From an uncultured Anaerococcus sp. (GTDB lineage Bacteria; Bacillota_A; Clostridia; Tissierellales; Peptoniphilaceae), in contig CABTWT010000068.1 of assembly GCA_902488555.1 (NCBI GenBank), forward strand, positions 1-6,236: a stretch of DNA of 6,236 nucleotides. Direction: 5' to 3'. Within the stretch, counting starts at the first letter, position 1; every line of letters begins with the position of its first letter. Shown in pieces: positions 1-4,904 of this stretch. Under the pieces are notes generated by a model. The model was not told the origin of the DNA and did no database searches. It saw nothing but the letters and a program-made list of their open reading frames with translations. A program made the translations under genes and the position numbers.

Positions 1-24
1 AATATCAACACCAATGTAAAACAT
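1..24 (-). CDS. IS110-family transposase, N-terminal fragment cut by the window edge
   Basis: Only eight codons are present, read leftward from ATG at 24-22: MFYIGVDI. IS110-family (DEDD) transposases typically begin with this type of sequence, M-x-Y-V/I-G-I/V-D, where the Asp (here D7) is the first acidic residue of the RuvC-like catalytic domain. An AGGTGA ribosome binding site lies at 34-29, four bases before the start, which supports a real gene start. The long structured non-coding stretch upstream (25 to about 250) is also typical of the IS110 group, whose left end encodes the bridge RNA that guides recombination. Everything after residue 8 is outside the window, so the family call rests on a short motif plus context. 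Other proteins with an RNase H-like fold can begin similarly. Confidence 0.6.
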
Positions 25-61
25 AAAATCACCTAGCTTTAATATAAATTTAGATAGAGAA

Positions 62-244
62 AGAACCCTCAAGAACTTTACGACAATCAAACCTCGTTAG
101 ACATACAGCAACGAAATGTGCTATCCAGCTCATACTGATAAAGACGTAAAGAAGAGGCGTAACCCTAAATTGGGAAGACTAAGCTTCAAGGAGGTTAACT
201 ACGACCTCTATCTATACATTTATTATCCCATAAGAAAGTGGGAT
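62..244 (-). ncRNA. candidate IS110 bridge RNA (structured leader upstream of the transposase)
   Basis: No convincing coding frame covers this stretch, yet it is rich in pairing. A long-range stem joins CTTTACG (151-145, minus strand) with CGTAAAG (82-76), extended across a small internal loop by CCTC (157-154) with GAGG (70-67). It encloses about 62 nt that hold a further hairpin (ATAGCA with TGCTGT, roughly 123-104). Nearer the outer end are GAGGT/ACCTC (208-204 with 195-191) and ATCCCA/TGGGAT (244-239 with 230-225). IS110-group elements encode a bridge RNA of about 150-250 nt at this place, on the transposase strand. Strand and ends are inferred from that knowledge. The loops that would pair with target and donor DNA cannot be assigned without the other element end. 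Confidence 0.42.
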
Positions 245-255
245 TTAGAACAAAA

Positions 256-282
256 TGTAGTATTTATTACTACAACTATAAT
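256..282 (+). promoter_or_regulatory. promoter -10 with adjoining perfect palindrome (possible operator) for the small membrane gene
   Basis: TATAAT at 277-282 is a perfect -10 box, 16 bases before the start codon at 299. No good -35 is visible. Directly upstream is a perfect inverted repeat, TGTAGTA-TTTAT-TACTACA (256-274), sitting where the spacer and -35 region would be. An operator bound by a dimeric regulator is the likeliest reading. The half site resembles those of BlaI/MecI-type operators, but with the two halves in the opposite order, so no regulator is named. Confidence 0.45.
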
Positions 283-298
283 ATACGAGGAGGTAAAT

Positions 299-451
299 AT
301 GAATCTACAATCATGGATTCTTTTAATTATGATTTTTATAGTGTGTGCATATATTGTATATACTAGATTTATAAAAAATGACGCAAATGAAGGCTGCAAG
401 GATTGTCCAGGTCACAATCCCAAAAAAGGTTTCAATAAAAATAAATTCTAA
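299..451 (+). CDS. small single-pass membrane protein, FeoB-associated Cys-rich type (tentative)
   Basis: The product has 50 residues. The ATG at 299 is chosen because a strong GAGGAGG site (287-293) lies 5 bases before it. The open frame extends further upstream to 116, but that part overlaps the IS110 leader and has no ribosome site. Residues 5-22 form one hydrophobic membrane segment (with C16), followed by a basic/polar tail holding a C33-x-x-C36 pair and H39. This layout resembles the FeoB-associated Cys-rich membrane proteins encoded beside ferrous iron transporters, though it has fewer cysteines than many. No feoA or feoB is in the window. An IS110 end lies directly upstream and may have separated the gene from former neighbours. 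A role in iron uptake is therefore inferred. It could equally be an unrelated small membrane protein. Confidence 0.6.
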   Translation: MNLQSWILLIMIFIVCAYIVYTRFIKNDANEGCKDCPGHNPKKGFNKNKF

Positions 452-483
452 GAAATAGTTTATACTAATATTTAAACGGTAAT

Positions 484-528
484 AATTTTTTGAAAGTCTT
501 TGGATAAACTAGAGGCTTTCAAAAAATT
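484..528. repeat. long AT-rich hairpin between the membrane gene and flavodoxin
   Basis: Thirteen perfect base pairs join 484-496 with 516-528 (core TTTTTTGAAAG/CTTTCAAAAAA). They continue as seven more pairs, three of them G-T, through 497-503 with 509-515, leaving a 5-base loop (504-508). The 5' arm is T-rich and the 3' arm A-rich on either strand, which is the reverse of a normal terminator, and only TTTT follows. It may still act as a weak terminator or as an mRNA 3'-end stabiliser for the small gene. Confidence 0.6.
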
Positions 529-540
529 TTGCATAACTAT

Positions 541-560
541 TGATAATGATTATCGTTATA
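541..560 (+). promoter_or_regulatory. Fur box in front of the flavodoxin gene
   Basis: Bases 541-555 match the 7-1-7 Fur consensus TGATAAT-N-ATTATCA at 13 of 14 fixed positions (last base G for A). The longer 542-560 stretch matches the classical 19-bp iron box at 16 positions. It lies 42-61 bases before the flavodoxin start and overlaps plausible but weak promoter elements (TTGCAT at 529-534 or TTGATA at 540-545). Known Fur boxes bind Fe(II)-Fur and repress transcription when iron is plentiful, so flavodoxin and DUF3793 should be induced by iron starvation. Confidence 0.82.
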
Positions 561-601
561 CGATACATTATAAAAAAATACATTATATAAGGAGAAGTAA
601 T

Positions 602-1033
602 ATGTCAAAAGTAGCTATAATATATTGGTCTGGAACAGGTAATACAGAAAAGATGGCAGAAGCTATATATTCCAGATTAAAAGAAAAAGAAGTCGATGCA
701 GATTTGATTCAAGCAGGTGTTTTTACAAGTGCTGATGCGGATAAGTACAATGCCTTTGCCTTTGGTTGTCCAGCTATGGGTAATGAAGAGCTAGAAGAAG
801 GCGAATTTGAACCGATGTTTGAATCAGTAGAAGATAGTTTAGCTAACAAAGCTACTGTTATCTTTGGTTCATATGAATGGAATGATGGTCAGTGGATGAT
901 AGATTGGCAAGAAAGATGTGAAGATCATGATATAAACTTAGCAGCTAATGGCCTAACAGCTTACGGAGAGCCTGGTGAAGAAGATATTAACGCTTGCTAT
1001 GATTTAGCTGACAGTTTAATCGCTATGCTATAG
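602..1033 (+). CDS. short-chain flavodoxin
   Basis: The 143-residue protein is a cytosolic FMN electron carrier that can replace ferredoxin when iron is scarce. The phosphate-binding loop SGTGNT (residues 10-15) follows the first beta strand VAIIYW. The 50s loop (about 55-66, G-C-P-A-M-G then acidic residues) and the 90s loop (89-102, with Y91, W93, W98 and W102) flank the isoalloxazine ring. Length and sequence pattern match short clostridial flavodoxins such as that of C. beijerinckii. The start at 602 is set by AAGGAG (589-594), 7 bases upstream. The frame stays open back to 500 without an ATG or ribosome site next to it and over the Fur box, so the longer form is rejected. A Fur box lies upstream and a DUF3793 gene begins 2 nt after the stop, suggesting one iron-regulated transcript. 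Confidence 0.95.
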   Translation: MSKVAIIYWSGTGNTEKMAEAIYSRLKEKEVDADLIQAGVFTSADADKYNAFAFGCPAMGNEELEEGEFEPMFESVEDSLANKATVIFGSYEWNDGQWMIDWQERCEDHDINLAANGLTAYGEPGEEDINACYDLADSLIAML

Positions 1034-1035
1034 AT

Positions 1036-1587
1036 ATGGGTGATGAATTATTAGCCCTATACTGTAGCCCGGTTTTTGAAAGAATCAAACCATCTAATTT
1101 ATTTTCCTTATCAAATTATAAATATGACGTTGATAGTTTGGTAAGGATATGGAATAAGGATTTCAACAAATATGGCATATATTTTAAGATCTTATCCACG
1201 AGAGAAAGAACTTCGTCCATATTTTGCTTTAGAGAAGATCTGCTAAAAAAATTCATTAATACTAATGATACTAAATATTTTTTGAAATCTTGTGGATACG
1301 ATACTAATAGCATTGATATCTGTACAGATTGCCTTAAAGATAGATTATGCCAAAAGGATTTTCCTCATGAAATTGGATTATTACTTGGTTATCCTTATGA
1401 AGATGTGATGGGATTTATAGAAAACCAAGGTAAAAATTATCTTTGCAGTGGTTACTGGAAAGTATATAAAGATAAGGATGCAAAATGTAAAATCTTTACT
1501 TTGTATAATCAAGCAAGGCTAGGATATCTTTGTGCAATAAGAGATAGTACAAAGGTACTAGAACTAGTAGAAAAAAATAGTAAATAA
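1036..1587 (+). CDS. DUF3793 family protein
   Basis: The 183-residue product carries the marks of DUF3793: an N-terminal block with K18-P-S-N-L-F-S-L (18-25), then F-P-H-E-I-G-L-L-L-G-Y-P (109-120), E122-D123-V and a G-Y-W-K-V-Y segment (139-144). The family is common in anaerobic Firmicutes and has no established biochemical function. No signal peptide or membrane helix is evident, so it is probably cytosolic. It has nine cysteines, including C96-x2-C99-x5-C105 just before the conserved HEIG block, which could bind a metal. The ATG lies 2 nt after the flavodoxin stop and has no clear Shine-Dalgarno, so translation is probably coupled. Sharing a Fur-controlled transcript with flavodoxin suggests a role in iron limitation or redox, but that is inference. 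Confidence 0.9.
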   Translation: MGDELLALYCSPVFERIKPSNLFSLSNYKYDVDSLVRIWNKDFNKYGIYFKILSTRERTSSIFCFREDLLKKFINTNDTKYFLKSCGYDTNSIDICTDCLKDRLCQKDFPHEIGLLLGYPYEDVMGFIENQGKNYLCSGYWKVYKDKDAKCKIFTLYNQARLGYLCAIRDSTKVLELVEKNSK

Positions 1588-1594
1588 AAATTAA

Positions 1595-1647
1595 ATTCCT
1601 ATCAAATTCATGCAAAGTCTCCTAAACAATATAAGCTTGATAGGAAT
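1595..1647. repeat. 11-bp perfect inverted repeat after the DUF3793 gene
   Basis: ATTCCTATCAA (1595-1605) is exactly complementary to TTGATAGGAAT (1637-1647), with a 31-base loop, starting 8 bases after the stop codon. No T-run follows, so it is not a normal terminator. It may shield the mRNA 3' end, or be a regulatory or decayed mobile-element sequence. Confidence 0.5.
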
Positions 1648-1678
1648 ATATCTATATGTACAAAAGTTATTACACTAT

Positions 1679-1735
1679 AAAATAGCAAGTAGATTGATAA
1701 AATATTCATTCTGCCTTGCTATTTTTTATTTTATT
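1679..1735 (+). terminator. rho-independent terminator of the flavodoxin/DUF3793 transcript
   Basis: AAAATAGCAAG (1679-1689) pairs perfectly with CTTGCTATTTT (1715-1725). The 25-base loop may pair partly within itself (AGA 1691-1693 with TCT 1710-1712). A T-rich tract runs on to 1732 and the A-rich 5' arm is typical. The loop is longer than usual. Confidence 0.8.
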
Positions 1736-1828
1736 AAAATATTTATGACAAAGTGTGAAACTTTGGAGTGAATCCTTAGTGTATATTCATTGTTTAAGAG
1801 TATTAACCTCATATTGGCAAAATATAAC

Positions 1829-1856
1829 TTGAATTATCATAATCCATGGTTATAAT
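1829..1856 (+). promoter_or_regulatory. cysK-cysE promoter with a palindrome in the spacer
   Basis: TTGAAT (1829-1834) and a perfect TATAAT (1851-1856) are 16 bases apart, placing the transcript start near 1863 and giving a leader of about 60 nt. An overlapping weaker alternative is TTGGCA (1814-1819) with CATAAT (1838-1843). An imperfect palindrome centred on CCATGG (1844-1849), flanked by ATAA and TTAT, lies between the two boxes and is a candidate operator. Confidence 0.6.
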
Positions 1857-1925
1857 AATATGTACAAGAAAGCACGTTAATTTTATGTTTATTTTAATAA
1901 ACGTATTTATATAAAAGGAGAATGT

Positions 1926-2840
1926 ATGACAATTAAAAATAATTCAAAAGAATTAATAGGAAATACACCGTTACTCAAGCTAACTTCTCTAGAAAAAGAA
2001 GGAAGAGCAGACATTTATGTTAAGGTAGAAAAAAACAACCTTGCAGGATCTATCAAAGATAGGATAGCCCTATATATGATCGAAGAAGCTGAAAAAGCAG
2101 GCAAGATCAAGCCAGGTGACACAATAGTGGAACCAACAAGTGGTAACACTGGTGTAGCCCTAGCAGCCCTAGCTGCAGCAAAAGGCTACAAGCTTATACT
2201 AACTATGCCAGCATCAATGAGTAAGGAACGTGAACAATTGGCTAAAGCCTATGGTGCAGAAGTAATCAGAACCACAGAAAATGCTCTCCAAGGTTCAGTA
2301 GATAAGGCAAAAGAATTAGCAGAAAAAGAAGGATACTTCTTCCCAGACCAATTTTCTAATCCAGCCAATGTAAAGGCTCACTATGAAACAACTGGCCCAG
2401 AAATCCTAGCAGAAATCACTCCAGATGCCTTTATTGCAGGAGTTGGTACAGGTGGAACAGTAACAGGTGTTGGAAAAAGATTAAAAGAAAAAGATTCTAA
2501 TATCAAAGTTTACGCTATCCAACCAGCGGAAAGTCCACTATTATCAGGTGGTAAGGCAGCAGGCCACAAAATCCAAGGTATAGGTGGTAACTTCATCCCT
2601 AAAAACCTAGACTTTGATGTCGTTGACGACATAGTAAGTGTAGCAAGTGACGATGCTATCAAAATGAGTAGGCAACTTGCAAAAGATGAAGCCCTAGCAG
2701 TAGGTATATCATCAGGAGCCAATGTATGTGGAGCAATCGAAATTGCCGACAAACTTGGCGAAGGAAAAACTGTCGTAACTGTACTTCCAGATACTGGCGA
2801 AAGATATTTATCTACAGAATTATATCCAGTAAATGATTAG
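1926..2840 (+). CDS. cysK: cysteine synthase (O-acetylserine sulfhydrylase)
   Basis: The 304-residue cytosolic PLP enzyme converts O-acetyl-L-serine and sulfide to L-cysteine and acetate. The PLP lysine is K44 in GSIKDR (41-46). TSGNTG (71-76) is the substrate-binding Asn loop, GTGGT (174-178) the phosphate-binding loop, HKIQGIG (214-220) the segment near the CysE docking site, SSGAN (262-266) the pyridine-side Ser, and [10 protein letters not shown] (288-297) the conserved C-terminus. Length is normal. AGGAG (1916-1920) lies 5 bases before the ATG. The gene starts a two-gene operon and overlaps cysE by 8 bp. A CysM-like enzyme is possible but less likely given the cysE partner and close CysK-type motifs. 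Confidence 0.96.
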   Translation: MTIKNNSKELIGNTPLLKLTSLEKEGRADIYVKVEKNNLAGSIKDRIALYMIEEAEKAGKIKPGDTIVEPTSGNTGVALAALAAAKGYKLILTMPASMSKEREQLAKAYGAEVIRTTENALQGSVDKAKELAEKEGYFFPDQFSNPANVKAHYETTGPEILAEITPDAFIAGVGTGGTVTGVGKRLKEKDSNIKVYAIQPAESPLLSGGKAAGHKIQGIGGNFIPKNLDFDVVDDIVSVASDDAIKMSRQLAKDEALAVGISSGANVCGAIEIADKLGEGKTVVTVLPDTGERYLSTELYPVND

Positions 2841-3354
2841 TTATGAAGATTATAAAGAGGAACTTTTAGTATCTGCTCTAGAAAAAGATCCTGCTTTGAG
2901 AAGTAAAGAAGAAGCCGTACTCTATTCCCCTGGAGTAAAGGCTCTCCTATCCCACTATAGGGCCCATGAACTTTGGGAAAAAGGGAAATTTTATGAAGCC
3001 AATGAGCTAGCATTTAAGTCTAGGATGGAAACAGGAATCGAGATCCATCCTGGAGCAAATATTGGCAGGAGATGCTATATAGACCATGGAGTTGGAGTGG
3101 TCATAGGTGAGACAGCTGAAGTAGGGGACGATTGCCTTATGTATCATGGGGTAACCCTTGGCGCTGTTGCAAACAAAAAGGGCAAGAGACACCCTAGTGT
3201 GGGAAACAATGTAATGCTTGGAGCAGGGGCAGTAATCCTAGGAGATATAAAAGTTGGAGATAATGCCAAAATAGGCGCCAACGCTGTAGTTCTAGAAGAT
3301 ATACCAGAAAATTCAACAGCAGTAGGGGCTCCAGCAAGAATTATAAAAAGATAA
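2833..3354 (+). CDS. cysE: serine O-acetyltransferase
   Basis: The 173-residue hexapeptide-repeat enzyme acetylates L-serine with acetyl-CoA, supplying the CysK substrate. A short alpha-helical N-domain (about 1-65) contains D19-P20-A21, matching the serine-site Asp region of E. coli CysE. The left-handed beta-helix (about 70-155) carries D84-H85 and R119-H120, equivalent to the catalytic Asp-His and the Arg-His acetyl-CoA/serine pair. The protein is about 100 residues shorter than the E. coli form, as in many Firmicutes, and ends at GAPARIIKR with almost no C-terminal tail. The ATG at 2833 lies inside the end of cysK (8 bp overlap) without its own Shine-Dalgarno, so translation is probably coupled. 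The nearby ATG at 2843 is in another frame. Confidence 0.95.
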   Translation: MISYEDYKEELLVSALEKDPALRSKEEAVLYSPGVKALLSHYRAHELWEKGKFYEANELAFKSRMETGIEIHPGANIGRRCYIDHGVGVVIGETAEVGDDCLMYHGVTLGAVANKKGKRHPSVGNNVMLGAGAVILGDIKVGDNAKIGANAVVLEDIPENSTAVGAPARIIKR

Positions 3355-3356
3355 AG

Positions 3357-3391
3357 AAAAACACTTCCAAAATGTAATGGAAGTGTTTTTT
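3357..3391. terminator. bidirectional terminator shared by cysE and tyrS
   Basis: A 13-bp perfect stem joins 3357-3369 with 3378-3390 around an 8-base loop. The core is CACTTCCA/TGGAAGTG, flanked by A5 on the left and T6 on the right, so each strand sees a hairpin with a U-run. It starts 2 bases after the cysE stop and ends 4 bases from the tyrS stop at 3395, serving both convergent genes. Confidence 0.93.
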
Positions 3392-3394
3392 GTA

Positions 3395-4645
3395 TTATCC
3401 TAAAAGTATTCTGTGGAAGTTTTTCTTTCCTTTTTTGATTATAATTTTGTTATCTTCGAATAAATCTTCACTTATTTCAAAGCTTGGGTCATTTATTTTT
3501 TCATCATTAACTGAAACTCCGCCTTGTTTTACTAGTCTTCTTGCTTCTCCGTTAGAGCCTGTTAATCCAACATTTGTCATAAGTTGTAATAGGCCGATTG
3601 GCAAGTCTTCTTTAGAAATTTCTGTTGTTGGCATGGCATCTTCGTTACCTTTTCCAGCAAATAGTGCTTTTGCAGCATCTAGGGCTTCTTTTGCAGCTTC
3701 TTCGCCATGGATTAGCTTGGTTACTTCAAAGGCTAGGACTTCTTTGGCATGGTTGATATCAGCTGCATCTGTCTTAGATCCTAGTTTTCTACATTCTTCT
3801 GTTGGAAGGAAGGTCAATTGCAACAAGAACTTTTCTACATCTCTATCGTCCACATTTCTCATATATTGGAAAAGTTCATATGGACTTGTCTTTTCGCCAT
3901 CTAACCATACAGCACCCTTTTGGCTTTTACCCATCTTCACTCCATCAGCTGTTGTAAGAAGTGAGAAAGTCATACCATAAGCCTTGGCTTCTTCTTTTTT
4001 GCGAACGAGGTCTACACCACCGATTATGTTTGACCATTGGTCAGATCCACCGATTTCAAGGGTACAATCGTGGCGGCGGTATAGCTCTAAGAAGTCATAG
4101 GATTGTAAAAGCATGTAGGAAAATTCAAAGAAAGTCAATCCACCAGCTGCCATACGATTCTTATAGGCATCTTTTTTGATCATTTCATTAACTAAAAATT
4201 CATTTCCCACATCTCTTAGAAATTCCAAGAATTTAAGTTCTGTAAGCCAGTCTTTGTTGTTAACAACAGTAGCTGCATCATCACCAAATTCTAAAAATCT
4301 TTGGAACTGTTGGTAGAAGCTATTGGCGTTATGGTCAATAGTTTCTTCTGTCATAACCTTTCTCATATCAGAACGACCAGATGGGTCACCGATTAGGGTT
4401 GTACCTCCACCAAGTAGGGCAATTGGCTTGTGACCGTAATTTTGCATACGAATCATAACCATAATTTGGATAAGGTGACCTACTGTAAGAGAATCAGCTG
4501 TAGCATCAAAACCACAGTAGAAGGTCATAGATTCATTTTTAAGTTTTTCCTTAAGTTCAGCTTCATCAGTAGCTTGCTCGTAGTAACCACGGTCCACGAG
4601 CTCATCAAAAACATTGTCATATTCTTTTTCGTAAGTAAATTTCAT
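3395..4645 (-). CDS. tyrS: tyrosyl-tRNA synthetase
   Basis: The 416-residue class I synthetase attaches tyrosine to tRNA-Tyr in the cytosol. The HIGH-type signature lies in SLTVGHL (52-58, H57) after the YCGFDAT segment (43-49). GGSDQWSNI (199-207) is the tyrosine-pocket/tRNA block, KMGKS (237-241) the KMSKS loop, and residues about 350-390 are a C-terminal S4 RNA-binding domain (EARRLVKQGGVSVND). Length is normal for bacterial TyrS. AGGAGG (4656-4651) lies 5 bases before the ATG. A tyrosine T-box leader precedes the gene, so uncharged tRNA-Tyr should switch expression on. It is probably transcribed alone, between the ABC-gene terminator and the shared terminator at 3357-3391. Confidence 0.97.
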   Translation of the reverse strand: MKFTYEKEYDNVFDELVDRGYYEQATDEAELKEKLKNESMTFYCGFDATADSLTVGHLIQIMVMIRMQNYGHKPIALLGGGTTLIGDPSGRSDMRKVMTEETIDHNANSFYQQFQRFLEFGDDAATVVNNKDWLTELKFLEFLRDVGNEFLVNEMIKKDAYKNRMAAGGLTFFEFSYMLLQSYDFLELYRRHDCTLEIGGSDQWSNIIGGVDLVRKKEEAKAYGMTFSLLTTADGVKMGKSQKGAVWLDGEKTSPYELFQYMRNVDDRDVEKFLLQLTFLPTEECRKLGSKTDAADINHAKEVLAFEVTKLIHGEEAAKEALDAAKALFAGKGNEDAMPTTEISKEDLPIGLLQLMTNVGLTGSNGEARRLVKQGGVSVNDEKINDPSFEISEDLFEDNKIIIKKGKKNFHRILLG

Positions 4646-4650
4646 ATATT

Positions 4651-4812
4651 CCTCCTAAAATAAGCACAAAAAAAGAGCATAAGAGGGCAGATATCTGCGG
4701 TACCACCTCTTTTTATACTCTAAGCCTTGACAGACCCAAGGCAGGCCTTAAACAAAAGAAAGTTGTAATTCATAACAAAAGTTACTACTGGGCTTTCTTG
4801 TAAGTTTTATTT
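4651..4812 (-). promoter_or_regulatory. tyrosine T-box leader of tyrS (short Stem I, UAC specifier)
   Basis: Read 5' to 3' on the minus strand. Stem I spans 4804-4747: a basal helix with GAAAG (4797-4793) pairing CTTTC (4762-4758) and outer CTTA/TAAG. An internal loop has AGTA on the 5' side (4789-4786) and GAA, one base, then TAC (4767-4765) on the 3' side. The top is a 5-bp stem with a TTTT loop. AGTA/GAA is the usual specifier-loop motif and TAC is a Tyr codon. Stem III is GCCTTG/CAAGGC (4742-4737 with 4729-4724). The T-box (4711-4697) has a 7-base bulge TGGTACC. Its TGGT would pair with tRNA ending in A73-CCA, which fits tRNA-Tyr. Uncharged tRNA-Tyr is the expected inducer. Confidence 0.92.
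4668..4720 (-). terminator. T-box antiterminator hairpin directly followed by a U7 run (possible terminator)
   Basis: Minus-strand helix A1 is AAGAGG (4711-4706) with CCTCTT (4686-4681). Next come the bulge TGGTACC (4705-4699) and helix A2, GCAG/CTGC with an ATAT loop (4698-4687). A lower helix GAGTAT (4720-4715) with ATGCTC (4680-4675) extends the stem, and seven Ts follow (4674-4668). It looks like a terminator, yet it contains the tRNA-binding element rather than competing with it. The 3' strand CCTCTTA can instead pair with TAGGAGG at the tyrS ribosome site, so control may be translational. Confidence 0.5.
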
Positions 4813-4818
4813 AGCATT

Positions 4819-4847
4819 AATATACTTCAGATAAAAAGTATTGGCAA
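4819..4847 (-). promoter_or_regulatory. tyrS promoter
   Basis: On the minus strand TTGCCA (4847-4842) and TATATT (4824-4819) are 17 bases apart. Transcription would start around 4812-4810, just before T-box Stem I, giving a leader of about 170 nt. The promoter lies immediately after the terminator of the upstream ABC gene, so tyrS is an independent unit. Confidence 0.75.
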
Positions 4848-4857
4848 TAAATTTTTC

Positions 4858-4899
4858 AAAAAAACTCCTATTGGACAAGCAAATGTCGAAATAGGAGTT
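4858..4899 (-). terminator. rho-independent terminator of the ABC transporter gene
   Basis: AACTCCTATT (4863-4872) pairs perfectly with AATAGGAGTT (4890-4899). An inner GACA/TGTC stem (4874-4877 with 4884-4887) leaves a 6-base loop. On the minus strand the hairpin is followed by seven Ts (4864-4858). It begins 5 bases after the ABC gene's stop codon. Confidence 0.9.
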
Positions 4900-4904
4900 G
4901 ATTT

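Larger units (their letters stand above)
1..250 (-). mobile_element. IS110-type insertion sequence, left-end portion (right boundary approximate)
   Basis: The fragment contains the transposase start (24-1) and its upstream non-coding DNA with several inverted repeats. IS110 elements generally lack terminal inverted repeats and usually make no target duplication, so the outer edge cannot be read from one copy. It probably lies between the hairpin ending at 244 and the small-gene promoter at 256-282. The element points away from the neighbouring plus-strand genes. Its position at the contig edge fits a multicopy repeat that broke the assembly. Confidence 0.5.
1588..1925. other. intergenic region between the flavodoxin/DUF3793 unit and cysK
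   Basis: This gene-free stretch holds, in order, an 11-bp inverted repeat (1595-1647), a terminator (1679-1735), a small CAAAG/CTTTG hairpin (1749-1753 with 1761-1765), the cysK promoter (1829-1856) and an AT-rich cysK leader. In the leader, GTTTAT and ATAAAC (1887-1892 and 1897-1902) can pair just before the AGGAG site at 1916-1920. No T-box, S-box or other known riboswitch core was recognised, and no credible small gene. Confidence 0.7.

Noticed and set aside
116..298. Upstream extension of the small membrane gene to an ATG at 116
   Set aside because: It has no ribosome site, overlaps the structured IS110 leader, and the strong GAGGAGG at 287-293 marks the ATG at 299 as the start.
484..528. 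Calling the AT-rich hairpin a standard rho-independent terminator
   Set aside because: The T-rich arm comes first and only four Ts follow, so it was kept as a repeat/hairpin.
500..601. N-terminal extension of flavodoxin starting at TTG 500
   Set aside because: It would translate the Fur box and part of the long hairpin. Flavodoxins begin at the beta strand seen after 602, which has its own AAGGAG.
1745..1771. Eight-codon frame with one Cys codon upstream of cysK, as a cysteine leader peptide
   Set aside because: It has a single Cys codon, no ribosome site, and lies upstream of the best cysK promoter.
2510..2752. Minus-strand open frame inside cysK
   Set aside because: It is a shadow of the clear cysK coding frame, with no start signals or recognisable protein.
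3390..3980. Plus-strand 196-residue open frame opposite tyrS
   Set aside because: It lies antisense to the highly conserved tyrS gene, and its composition reflects complementary codons.
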